Assembly (NCBI RefSeq): GCF_009827515.1
Contig: NZ_WTYO01000005.1
Span: forward strand, 62,001-126,000
Direction: 5' to 3'
From: Pelagerythrobacter marinus
Lineage (GTDB): Bacteria; Pseudomonadota; Alphaproteobacteria; Sphingomonadales; Sphingomonadaceae
DNA: 64,000 nucleotides
Both the position numbers and the translations under genes were made by a program. This document shows, piece after piece, positions 37,453-45,401 of this stretch; the stretch's first letter is position 1, and each line of letters opens with the position of its first letter. A model generated the notes under the pieces. That model had not been told where the DNA came from, ran no database searches, and saw only the letters and a program-made list of their open reading frames with translations.

Positions 37453-38375
37453 CTCTCGATCCCGCCTATCTCGAATACGCGGCGCGCGGCCGGGGCATGG
37501 ACCACGGGCTCTACCGCTATTCCAGTCTCTTCGACCGCCCGCCGGTCGATTGGCCGGAGGGGAAGACGGTCGCGATCGCCTGCGTCGTCAGCCTCGAATG
37601 GTTCCCGATGGTGCCCGAGGACAAGCCCTTCCGCGCGCCCGGCCACATGCAGACCGCCTACCCCGATTACCGCCACTACACGGCGCGCGAATACGGGACG
37701 CGGGTGGGCTTCTACCGCTTGCTCGACGCGTTCGACAAGGCGGGCGTGCGGGCGTCGATCGCCACCAACGGCGCGATCGCCGAGCGCTATCCGCGGATCA
37801 TCGAGGACATCGTGGCCGCCGGTCACGAGATCGTCGCCCACTCCACCGACATGAACGGCACGATCGCGACCGGTCTGCCCGAGGAGGACGAGAAGGCGCT
37901 GATCGCCCGCTCCCTCGCGTCGCTGGAGAGCGCATCGGGGACCCGTCCGAAGGGCTGGCTCTCGATCGCGCGTTCGCAGAGCTGGAACACGCCGCGCCTG
38001 CTGGCCGAGGCGGGGCTCGCCTACATGTGCGACTGGCCCAACGACGAACTGCCCTACCGCATGGAGACCGGGGCCGGCTCGATCGTCAACCTGCCGCTCA
38101 ACCACGAGTTGTCCGACCGGCAGATCCTCAATGTCCAGCAGCAATCGGCCGATTCCTACGTCGAGCAAATCAAGGACGCCTACCGCTGGCTGGCCGGCGA
38201 AGCGCAGCATCATGGCGGCCGCATGTTGCCGCTGCACCTGACGCCCTACATCGTCGCCCTCCCCTACCGGATCGCGGCGTTCGAGAGCCTGCTGGCGTGG
38301 CTCGCCGATCAGGATGGCAGCTGGTTCGCGACCTGCGGCGACGTGGTGGACCAATGGAGCGCGCAGAACCCATGA
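37449..38375 (+). CDS. PuuE-like polysaccharide-deacetylase-family hydrolase 2
   Basis: 308-aa paralogue of the preceding gene, sharing the order of motifs: DWPEGKTVAIACVVSLEWF, then GTRVGFYRLLDAF, HEIVAHSTDMNG and HLTPYIVALPYR. Again the second zinc His of the deacetylase motif is absent (HSTDMN). It may form a hetero-oligomer with its neighbour or act on a second ring. ATGA overlaps on both sides. Confidence 0.78.
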   Translation: MTLDPAYLEYAARGRGMDHGLYRYSSLFDRPPVDWPEGKTVAIACVVSLEWFPMVPEDKPFRAPGHMQTAYPDYRHYTAREYGTRVGFYRLLDAFDKAGVRASIATNGAIAERYPRIIEDIVAAGHEIVAHSTDMNGTIATGLPEEDEKALIARSLASLESASGTRPKGWLSIARSQSWNTPRLLAEAGLAYMCDWPNDELPYRMETGAGSIVNLPLNHELSDRQILNVQQQSADSYVEQIKDAYRWLAGEAQHHGGRMLPLHLTPYIVALPYRIAAFESLLAWLADQDGSWFATCGDVVDQWSAQNP

Positions 38376-39799
38376 CTCTGCAGGTGCGGAATCCGCGGAC
38401 CGGGCAGTTCGACTACAGCATCGAGCCCGCCGGCCGCGAGGCGCTCGAGGCGGCGGCAGGCGCGCTGCGCGAGGCGCAGGTGCGCTGGGCCGCCCGCACG
38501 CCCGAGGATCGCGCGAGTATTCTCCACCGCTGGGCCGACGCGATCGAGCGCGACCAGGCGGCCATCGCCGCCGCGCTGACGGTGGACACCGGGCGCAGCA
38601 CGATTTCCGGGATCGAGGCGTCGGCCATGGTCCAGCTCGTCCGCCGCTGGGCGGACCGCGCGCCGGCGCTGATCGCGGAGCACCAGCGCGGCGGCTGCGC
38701 GACGTCGCACGCGACGATCACCACCTCGACCACGCTGGTCCCCTTCCCGCTCGTGGGCGTGATCAGCCCGTGGAACTTCCCGCTCACGCTCTCGCTGATC
38801 GACGCGGTGCCTGCCCTCGCGGCGGGCTGCGCGGCCCTCGTGAAGCCGTCGGAAGTGACGCCCCGCTTCGTCGCCCCGCTGGTCGAGGCGACGCGGAGCG
38901 TGCCCGAGATCGCCGAGGTGCTCGCGTTCGTGCAGGGCGACGGCGCGACCGGCGCCGCACTGGTCGATGTGGTGGACTTCGTCTGCTTCACCGGGTCGGT
39001 CCCGACAGGACGCAAGGTCGCCGAAGCGGCGGCGCGGGCGTTCATTCCCGCCAGCCTCGAACTCGGCGGCAAGGACCCGATGATCGTGCTCGCCAGCGCC
39101 GATCCCGAGCGGGCCGCTGCGATCGCGCTGCGCGCCAGCATCGTCAACACCGGGCAGGCGTGCCAGTCGATCGAGCGCGTCTACGTCGCGCGCGCGATCG
39201 CGGAGCCGTTCCTCAAGGCGCTCGTCGCGGGAGCGGAAGCCGTGCGGCTGAACCATCCCGACATCTCGGACGGCGACATCGGGCCGTTCATCTTCGAGAA
39301 GCAGGCCCGGGTCGTCCAGGCGCAGATCGACCAGGCCCGGGCCGCCGGCGCCGAGATCCTGACCGGGGGCACGGTCGAGACGCTCGACGGCGGTCTCTAT
39401 CTCCGCCCGACCGTGATCACCGGCGTCGCGCCCGAGATGGCCGTCATGGCCGAGGAGACCTTCGGCCCGGTCATTCCGGTCACGGTCGTCGACAACGATG
39501 ACGAGGCGGTGCGGCTCGCGAACGAAGGCCCTTATGGTCTCTCCGCCGCGGTCATTGCCGGCAGCGTGGAAGAAGCCGAGGCGATCGGCGCGCGGCTCCA
39601 GGTCGGGGCCGTCTCGATCAACGACGGGAGCCTGACGGGCCTCGTGTGGGAAGCGGAGAAGACCAGCTTCGGCGAGTCCGGCCTCGGCCCCTCGCGCATG
39701 GGCGACAGCGGCCTGCTGCGCTTTCTCCGCAAGCGGGTGCTGATCCGGCAGTCGGGCGAGGCGCTGCCGCTCGCCGCCTATGCGGAAAGGAGGAGCTGA
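38372..39799 (+). CDS. Aldehyde dehydrogenase family protein
   Basis: 475 aa. SPWNFPLTLSL, general base in LELGGKDP, and nucleophile Cys264 in NTGQACQSIE are present. Last gene of operon III, overlapping the second PuuE-like gene. It would oxidise a pathway aldehyde to the acid. The replacement of the common Thr-Cys by Ala-Cys at the active site is seen in some subfamilies. Confidence 0.88.
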   Translation: MTLQVRNPRTGQFDYSIEPAGREALEAAAGALREAQVRWAARTPEDRASILHRWADAIERDQAAIAAALTVDTGRSTISGIEASAMVQLVRRWADRAPALIAEHQRGGCATSHATITTSTTLVPFPLVGVISPWNFPLTLSLIDAVPALAAGCAALVKPSEVTPRFVAPLVEATRSVPEIAEVLAFVQGDGATGAALVDVVDFVCFTGSVPTGRKVAEAAARAFIPASLELGGKDPMIVLASADPERAAAIALRASIVNTGQACQSIERVYVARAIAEPFLKALVAGAEAVRLNHPDISDGDIGPFIFEKQARVVQAQIDQARAAGAEILTGGTVETLDGGLYLRPTVITGVAPEMAVMAEETFGPVIPVTVVDNDDEAVRLANEGPYGLSAAVIAGSVEEAEAIGARLQVGAVSINDGSLTGLVWEAEKTSFGESGLGPSRMGDSGLLRFLRKRVLIRQSGEALPLAAYAERRS

Positions 39800-39814
39800 A
39801 CGCCCCTTCCCGGC

Positions 39815-40177
39815 TCAGCTTTCCAGAAGATCGCGGCGGATCTCGTCGATGGAAGGCTCGTTAGTCTTCATGCCCTCCAGGTCCTGCTGAACCCCGCGCA
39901 TGATGCGGGCGATGTACTCGCGCGTCAGGCAGCCGCGTTCGAACGCCGCGTCGCGGTCGGGAACGAACGCCTCGATATCGGCGCGGTCGAGGCTGCCGTT
40001 CTTCTCCAGCAACCGCTCCACGGTATCGAGCCGCTCGCGCAGCACCGAAACCTCGCCGACCAGCGCCATCACGATCGACAGCATGCGATCGAGCGCGGGC
40101 TCCTCGAAAAAGGCCGGGCGCTTGCCCTTGGCCTTGGCATTGGCGCGCAGCATCCAGTCGATCGCGTCGTCGCTCAT
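39815..40177 (-). CDS. Small coiled-coil hypothetical protein
   Basis: 120 aa, highly charged, with a heptad-like helix LVGEVSVLRERLDTVERLLEK (about 41-61). Its start overlaps the upstream methyltransferase stop (ATGA), so it is a true last gene of operon IV. The family is unrecognised; it might be a partner subunit of the methyltransferase. Confidence 0.6.
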   Translation of the reverse strand: MSDDAIDWMLRANAKAKGKRPAFFEEPALDRMLSIVMALVGEVSVLRERLDTVERLLEKNGSLDRADIEAFVPDRDAAFERGCLTREYIARIMRGVQQDLEGMKTNEPSIDEIRRDLLES

Positions 40178-41382
40178 TGCCCGGGCTCCTTCTTCCACGC
40201 GCCGTAGGCGTGCCACGCCGCCGCGCGGCCGTGATCCTCGGCTCCGCCGAGCTTCGACTTGGGAAAGATCGCCTCGTCGACCACGGCCGTCACCCCGGTG
40301 GTGAACAGCTCGTCCTGCGAGAAGCCGCTCTCCAGCATCACGGTCTTGAGATCGAGCGCGTGCATGGCCGACCAGAAGGGTTCATTGTTGTTGAACGCGT
40401 CCCAGTCGCGGATGAATTGCTCGTAGAGCGGCATGTCCTCCGAATACTGCGGTTGCTCGAGGTGGAGCATCAGCCCACCCGGCGCGAGGACACGGTAGAG
40501 CTCGCCCATGATGCGAGGCAGCGCCTTGCCCGAGAGCTCGTGCAGGAACATCGTGGTCTGCACCCAGTCGAAATGGCCGTCGGGCCAGCGCGACAGGTCT
40601 TCCGCGTTGGCCTGCACGAACCGGATGTTGTGCACGCCCATCGATTGCGCGCGCGCATGGGCGTAGCGCAGCGACGGCGCGGCGGTGTCGATCGCGATCA
40701 CTTCGGTTTCAGGGAACGCCTCGGCCAGCGGAACGGCGTTATGGCCGACCGTACAGCCGACGTCGAGGATCCGGCGCGGGGTCCAGTCCGGCCGCTCGCG
40801 CCTGATCCATTCGACCAGCGCCTGGCCGCCGCCATCGTTCAGCGCGCCGAGCCCGCCGCCGGTGGTGGCGAAGATGCCGCAGTCGTAGTTGGCGCCGGCC
40901 GACACGTCGCCGGGCCGCTCCTCGCCGTGATAGCTGCCCGGCATGCAGTGGATGTCCACTTGCGCCTGGTAGTGCGGCACCTCGATCGAGGGATCAAGTT
41001 CCAGAGTGTCGCGCCCTTCGTTGTACTGGCGCGCCTTGGCGTCGAGCTCGTCGAGTTGGCGCAGGACCATCGCGCGGCCGTTCTGCTGCCGCATCTCCAT
41101 CGAGTTGCGCTTCAGCGCGGACCAGAACCGGTGATAGGGGTCGCGGTTCATCGCCTCGCGGATCTCGAACCGGTCCTTCGGCGCGCGCCCGTGCTCCTCG
41201 GCGAAAGCGGGCAGGACGCGCCGCTCGTAGGCGATCGCGTTGCCGGGACCGAGCGTGCCCGCGAGGTACTTGTTGAGGTGCGTCAGGAAGTTGAAGCGCG
41301 CCGCCTCGTCGTGGCGCGGGTTCGGAAACACGCCGTGCCGGGAAACGGCCGTATAGGGCGGCGGGATGTCTTCGCGTTTCAT
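40174..41382 (-). CDS. Class I SAM-dependent methyltransferase
   Basis: 402 aa. The SAM motif I LDVGCTVGHNAVPLAEAFP is at about 200-220, with motif II/III (VIAIDTAAPSLRYA; FDWVQTTMFLHEL) following. The 190-residue N-terminal extension has no motif I recognise. It overlaps the nitrilase-family gene (4 bp) and the small coiled-coil gene. Substrate unknown. Confidence 0.82.
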   Translation of the reverse strand: MKREDIPPPYTAVSRHGVFPNPRHDEAARFNFLTHLNKYLAGTLGPGNAIAYERRVLPAFAEEHGRAPKDRFEIREAMNRDPYHRFWSALKRNSMEMRQQNGRAMVLRQLDELDAKARQYNEGRDTLELDPSIEVPHYQAQVDIHCMPGSYHGEERPGDVSAGANYDCGIFATTGGGLGALNDGGGQALVEWIRRERPDWTPRRILDVGCTVGHNAVPLAEAFPETEVIAIDTAAPSLRYAHARAQSMGVHNIRFVQANAEDLSRWPDGHFDWVQTTMFLHELSGKALPRIMGELYRVLAPGGLMLHLEQPQYSEDMPLYEQFIRDWDAFNNNEPFWSAMHALDLKTVMLESGFSQDELFTTGVTAVVDEAIFPKSKLGGAEDHGRAAAWHAYGAWKKEPGQ

Positions 41383-42509
41383 ATCAAGCCTTCCTTGTCG
41401 AGCCGTTCTATCACCTGCTGCTGAACCCGAACGAAATGGTCGCGGTCGGGCACTTTGACCTTGCCATCCTCGATCAGGCTGTCGGCCGGCTGCACGACCG
41501 TGTCGGCGTAGATCGGCGCGAACAGCTCCGTCCGCTGACGCGCCAGATAGTTTATCATGCCCGGCTTGCGCCGTGCCGCGCGAAGCGCCCCAATGTCGAT
41601 GTCTGCAAAGGCGGTGAAGGTCTCCCCCGCGTTCGATTCCGCGAGCACCTTGCCCTTGAAATCGACCACGATCGAATTGCCGTCGGCCGAGGCTGCAGGC
41701 ATTCCCGACCCCTCGATGCCGGCGGTGTTCGCCGAGACGACGTAGGCGATATTCTCGAAGGCGCGGGCGCGCTTGGCGATCGCTTTCTGCGTCGCGAGGG
41801 GCGAGCCGACTTCGGAGGAACTGTGAACGAACACCTCGGCACCGCGCAGGGCATGGGCGCGCGCGATCTCAGGGTAGAGAATCTCCTCCGACGCGATCGC
41901 AGCGAGATTGCCGATCTCGGTTCGCGCGACCGGGAAGACGCCGTCGATGCCGTACACGTCGAGATACTTGGACCATACGTCGTGCGGCGTTGGCGCGAAC
42001 ATCGAATTCAGCCGCCGGTAGCGAAGCACCACGTCCCCGGACGGCGCGACGACGAAGCTCGTCTGGAAGTAGAGGCCGGGAAAATGCGGATCGACTTCAT
42101 AGGCATTGCCCGCGAGGAACAGGTTCTGCGCCTGGGCGATGCGGCCGAACGCCTCGTATTCGGGCCCGTCGATTTCCAGCGCCGCCTTGTGCGCGAAGTC
42201 GCCGATCGAAATGCGGCCCGGATAGCTGGTCAGCAGGTATTCGGGCAGCACGGCAAGGCGCACGGGCGCGCCGCTGTACTGGCTGATGAAGATCGACGAC
42301 GCGCGAAGTTTCGCGCCCACCTCGTCGATCTGCGCCAGCATCTGCGCGCGCGCGGCGGCGCGGTCGGGCGCGCCCTCGACGGAGCGGGCCGCGACCTGGA
42401 GAGCAAGCGCGGAGTAGGTTTTATCAGCGGGCATGTCTTTCCCCATCACGGGCCAGGGCAGCGACGCCGCGACCAACCCGGCAAGCGCCTGTCTTCGATC
42501 GAGAAACAT
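41379..42509 (-). CDS. Nitrilase-superfamily protein with altered catalytic triad
   Basis: 376 aa. A twin-arginine-like signal (RRQALAGLVAA, residues 5-15) suggests export. The nitrilase fold is clear: Glu90 in LPEYLLTSYPG, then VLRYRRLNSM and AAIASEEILYPEIAR. Against the usual Glu-Lys-Cys triad, the Lys position is Arg (165/166) and the Cys position is Ser207. It is therefore either a non-hydrolytic relative or an enzyme with a different mechanism. Operon IV context suggests it handles an amide or nitrile-like ligand in the periplasm. Confidence 0.75.
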   Translation of the reverse strand: MFLDRRQALAGLVAASLPWPVMGKDMPADKTYSALALQVAARSVEGAPDRAAARAQMLAQIDEVGAKLRASSIFISQYSGAPVRLAVLPEYLLTSYPGRISIGDFAHKAALEIDGPEYEAFGRIAQAQNLFLAGNAYEVDPHFPGLYFQTSFVVAPSGDVVLRYRRLNSMFAPTPHDVWSKYLDVYGIDGVFPVARTEIGNLAAIASEEILYPEIARAHALRGAEVFVHSSSEVGSPLATQKAIAKRARAFENIAYVVSANTAGIEGSGMPAASADGNSIVVDFKGKVLAESNAGETFTAFADIDIGALRAARRKPGMINYLARQRTELFAPIYADTVVQPADSLIEDGKVKVPDRDHFVRVQQQVIERLDKEGLI

Positions 42510-42524
42510 GGCGCGTCCCCATCT

Positions 42525-44069
42525 CTATAGCCCAAGACTACCCGGATTCATCAGATTGTCCGGATCGACGGCGTCCTTCAGCGTTCGCAGGATGGCCCAG
42601 GCGGATGAATCGAGCGCCTCCTGCAGCGGATAGGTGCGGGCGATCTGCAGGTGCGTCGCCCCGAGCCCGCGGAATGTCTCGATCAGTCCGCCCCTAAGAT
42701 GGGCGACCAGCGCCCGCGATTCCTCGTTGGCCGGAAACTGCTCCAGCTTGGCGAGGTGATCGGGCTCGATCGAGCGGCGGTGCAGTTCCTCGAGGTTGTC
42801 GGGCCAGAAGAAGACCGGCTCGATCAGGCACGCCGAACGGCTCACCGCCGCAAGCATCGCACCTGCGCCGACTCCGAGCCGCTCCATCTCGGCCGCGTTC
42901 GCCTCGAACAGCGCCTGGATGCGGTTCCAGCCCTCCAGCAGGCGGCTGTGGGGGAGGAAGCCGTGAACGGGCACCCAGCGCTCGCCCGCGGGGCCGACCA
43001 TCGAGTTGACCGGCGGGAACGGGTTGGCGCGCAGAATCTTGGGAATGCTGTTCTCGACCACGCGTCCGCCGGCGTCGGCGACGATCCGCTCGATTTCGGC
43101 CAAGTCGGCTGCGACCGCAGGCTCGTTGCGCCCCTCGCAGATGAGATGCAGCGAAAAGCCTGCGTCATCGAGGAACGAGCGACCGGCCGCAACGACTTTG
43201 GCGCCTTCCTTCAGTGCCTTCCACGCGGACCCTTGCGCCTTCATCATGTTGACGAGCGACTTGGCATCTTTGGCTAGGCTCTCGCGCTTCATCCGCTGTG
43301 CCTGGAGGAAGGGATCGAAGCCGAAGCTTTCGGAGGCGAGCCCTTCCCGCGCCACGCCGCTCATGGCTTTGAAGAAGCCGTCAGCCGTGTCGAACGCGTA
43401 GGAGCCGTACGCGAAGGCGGCGCCCTCGCGTACGAGCTGGAGCGTGACGGTCGCCTTGATCCCGAACGCGCCGGTGTCGGCGGCGAACAGGCCGGTGATG
43501 TCGGGGCCGAACGGCCGGAAGAAGTCGCTTCCCGTGCTTACGATGCGCCCGTTGGCGAGCACCACCTCGAAGCGGAGCGCTCCGTCGACGACAACACCGT
43601 CGCGCGCGCCCCAGAACACCCCGTTCTGACTCATCCCGCCGCCGACGGTGGCCTTGATGCCCGAAAGCGTTCCCCAGGCCAGCGCGCGCAGACGATGCGG
43701 TTTCAGCGCAAGCCGCAAGTCTTCCCAGGTGCAGCCAGCCTCGACCGTCGCGGTCATGTCGGTCGGGTTGATGTCGAGCACCCGGTTCATCCGGCCGAGA
43801 TCGACGATCAGCGCGCCCGCCTTGGGGGCGACATAGCCTCCGGTGTAGCTCATGCCGCCGCCGCGCGGGATGATGGCGACGCCGGCGGCGGTCGCCGCGC
43901 CGACCGCCCGGGCCAGCGCCTCCTTGTCCGCGGGGCGAATGACCGCGAGTGGCGGCGGGCCCTTGGAATAGACGTCCTGTGCGTAGAAGTCGCATTCGGC
44001 GGGGTCGGTGATCAGGCCTTCCGGTCCGACCGCTGCGGAGAGGCTTTCGAGAATCCCATCGGGTCGCAT
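42525..44069 (-). CDS. VAO/PCMH-type FAD-binding oxidoreductase, second copy
   Basis: 514 aa, aligning end to end with 28013-29590: PRGGGMSYTGGY, GIKATVGGGMSQNGVFWG and the C-terminal DPDNLMNPGSLGL. ATG 44069 with GAGGAA upstream; the much longer open frame to 45215 is a shadow of the transporter gene. No cytochrome c sits in this operon, so it could use the lipoprotein cytochrome from operon I. Confidence 0.85.
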   Translation of the reverse strand: MRPDGILESLSAAVGPEGLITDPAECDFYAQDVYSKGPPPLAVIRPADKEALARAVGAATAAGVAIIPRGGGMSYTGGYVAPKAGALIVDLGRMNRVLDINPTDMTATVEAGCTWEDLRLALKPHRLRALAWGTLSGIKATVGGGMSQNGVFWGARDGVVVDGALRFEVVLANGRIVSTGSDFFRPFGPDITGLFAADTGAFGIKATVTLQLVREGAAFAYGSYAFDTADGFFKAMSGVAREGLASESFGFDPFLQAQRMKRESLAKDAKSLVNMMKAQGSAWKALKEGAKVVAAGRSFLDDAGFSLHLICEGRNEPAVAADLAEIERIVADAGGRVVENSIPKILRANPFPPVNSMVGPAGERWVPVHGFLPHSRLLEGWNRIQALFEANAAEMERLGVGAGAMLAAVSRSACLIEPVFFWPDNLEELHRRSIEPDHLAKLEQFPANEESRALVAHLRGGLIETFRGLGATHLQIARTYPLQEALDSSAWAILRTLKDAVDPDNLMNPGSLGL

Positions 44070-44086
44070 GGAACGAACTTTCCTCG

Positions 44087-45364
44087 TTACGCGGCCGCCG
44101 GAGAGGCGTTGCCGCGCTGCACACCGGCGGATTGGGAGAGATCGGGATAGCGGCCCAGCAGCAGCAGCAGCGCGCCGCCGACGGCGAACAGCCCCATCGA
44201 AACCATCAGGATGGCGTCGTAGCTGCCGGTCGCATCGCGCACCGCGCCGTACGCCATCGGCGACAGCGCCGAGAAGATGCCGAAGGGCATGTAGAGAACT
44301 CCGTAGATGCGGCCGTAGTACGCCATCCCGAAATAGCGCGCGGTGAGGAAGGCGATGACGTCGGATTCCGTGCCCGCAGCGAAGCCGAGCAGCAGGCCAC
44401 CGACGAGGACGAGCGGCAACGAGGTGTCGGTGCCCATGAGCAGGAAACAGGCGAACGCCGGCAGCAGCAGCGCTGGAAACGCCACGCCCGGAGCCCAGAA
44501 GCGATCGAACAGCAGGCCGACGATGATGCGGCCCGCGAGGATGCCGATCGCGACGACGCCCATCACGGTCGCTGCGGTGCCCGCGTCGAAGCCATGGACC
44601 TGCACGATCTGCGCCATGTGAATGTGCGCGCCTGCATAAGCGAACGAGGCGAGCGCGATCGAGACGAACAGAATCCAGAAGCGCCGGCCGCGCGCGGCTT
44701 CGCGAAGCGACAGGCCCAGCACCTTGCCGCTCGCGTCGGAGATACCGGGCGGCTGCTCCTCGGGCCGGGGCTCGCGGAACCACGCCAGTCCGACCGGCAG
44801 CGCGATCAGCAGGGGCAGCAGCGCCAGGACCGGGAAGGCGAGGCGCCAGCCGCCTGCGTCGATCGCGGCGTGGGCGATCTGGGGAACCGCCATTCCGGCG
44901 AAGCTCGTGCCGAGCAGCATGATGCCGAGCGCCAGCCCGCGATTGCGCGCGAACCACATGCTGATCGCGCGGCTCCAGGTGACCGGCGTCGAGCCGATGC
45001 CCACGATCCCGAGGATTGCCCACATCATGTAGTAGCCGGTCAGCGATCCCGGCATGAACCAGAACGCGCCGAAGACCAGGCCGAAGATGAACAGCGACCA
45101 GAGCGCGACCGGGCGCACGCCAAGCTTGTCGGCCAGGGCGCCATAAACCGGCGACATCAGCGAGGCGATGATGCCGAAGATGGTCATCCCGGCGCTGAGC
45201 GCCGCGAAATCCCATCCGAACTCCTCGTGCATCGGCCCCATCGCGAGCGGGAGCACGTTGAACGGAAGCGGGGATGCACCGCAGGTTACACCCAGCAGCG
45301 CCGCCGCGAGGGGCTTGGAGCCAAGCTTGAATTCGCTTCGCGGCGTCGCTGCCGGATTGTGCAT
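44087..45364 (-). CDS. MFS transporter
   Basis: 425 aa with about 12 membrane helices. The MFS loop motif GALADKLGVRPVAL (about 70) and its second-half counterpart GRIIVGLLFDRFW are present. It resembles oxalate/formate-antiporter-like monocarboxylate carriers. Lying directly after the TonB receptor gene in operon IV, it probably takes the substrate or a degradation product across the inner membrane. Confidence 0.88.
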   Translation of the reverse strand: MHNPAATPRSEFKLGSKPLAAALLGVTCGASPLPFNVLPLAMGPMHEEFGWDFAALSAGMTIFGIIASLMSPVYGALADKLGVRPVALWSLFIFGLVFGAFWFMPGSLTGYYMMWAILGIVGIGSTPVTWSRAISMWFARNRGLALGIMLLGTSFAGMAVPQIAHAAIDAGGWRLAFPVLALLPLLIALPVGLAWFREPRPEEQPPGISDASGKVLGLSLREAARGRRFWILFVSIALASFAYAGAHIHMAQIVQVHGFDAGTAATVMGVVAIGILAGRIIVGLLFDRFWAPGVAFPALLLPAFACFLLMGTDTSLPLVLVGGLLLGFAAGTESDVIAFLTARYFGMAYYGRIYGVLYMPFGIFSALSPMAYGAVRDATGSYDAILMVSMGLFAVGGALLLLLGRYPDLSQSAGVQRGNASPAAA

Positions 45365-45401
45365 TACTGGCCTTTCGTTCGTGTCGGTGCCGGAGCCGGT
45401 A

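Noticed and set aside
42525-45215. An 896-residue fusion of a transporter-like segment and the flavoprotein
   Set aside because: The first part is the MFS gene read in the wrong frame. The real flavoprotein begins at ATG 44069 with an RBS and conserved N-terminus.
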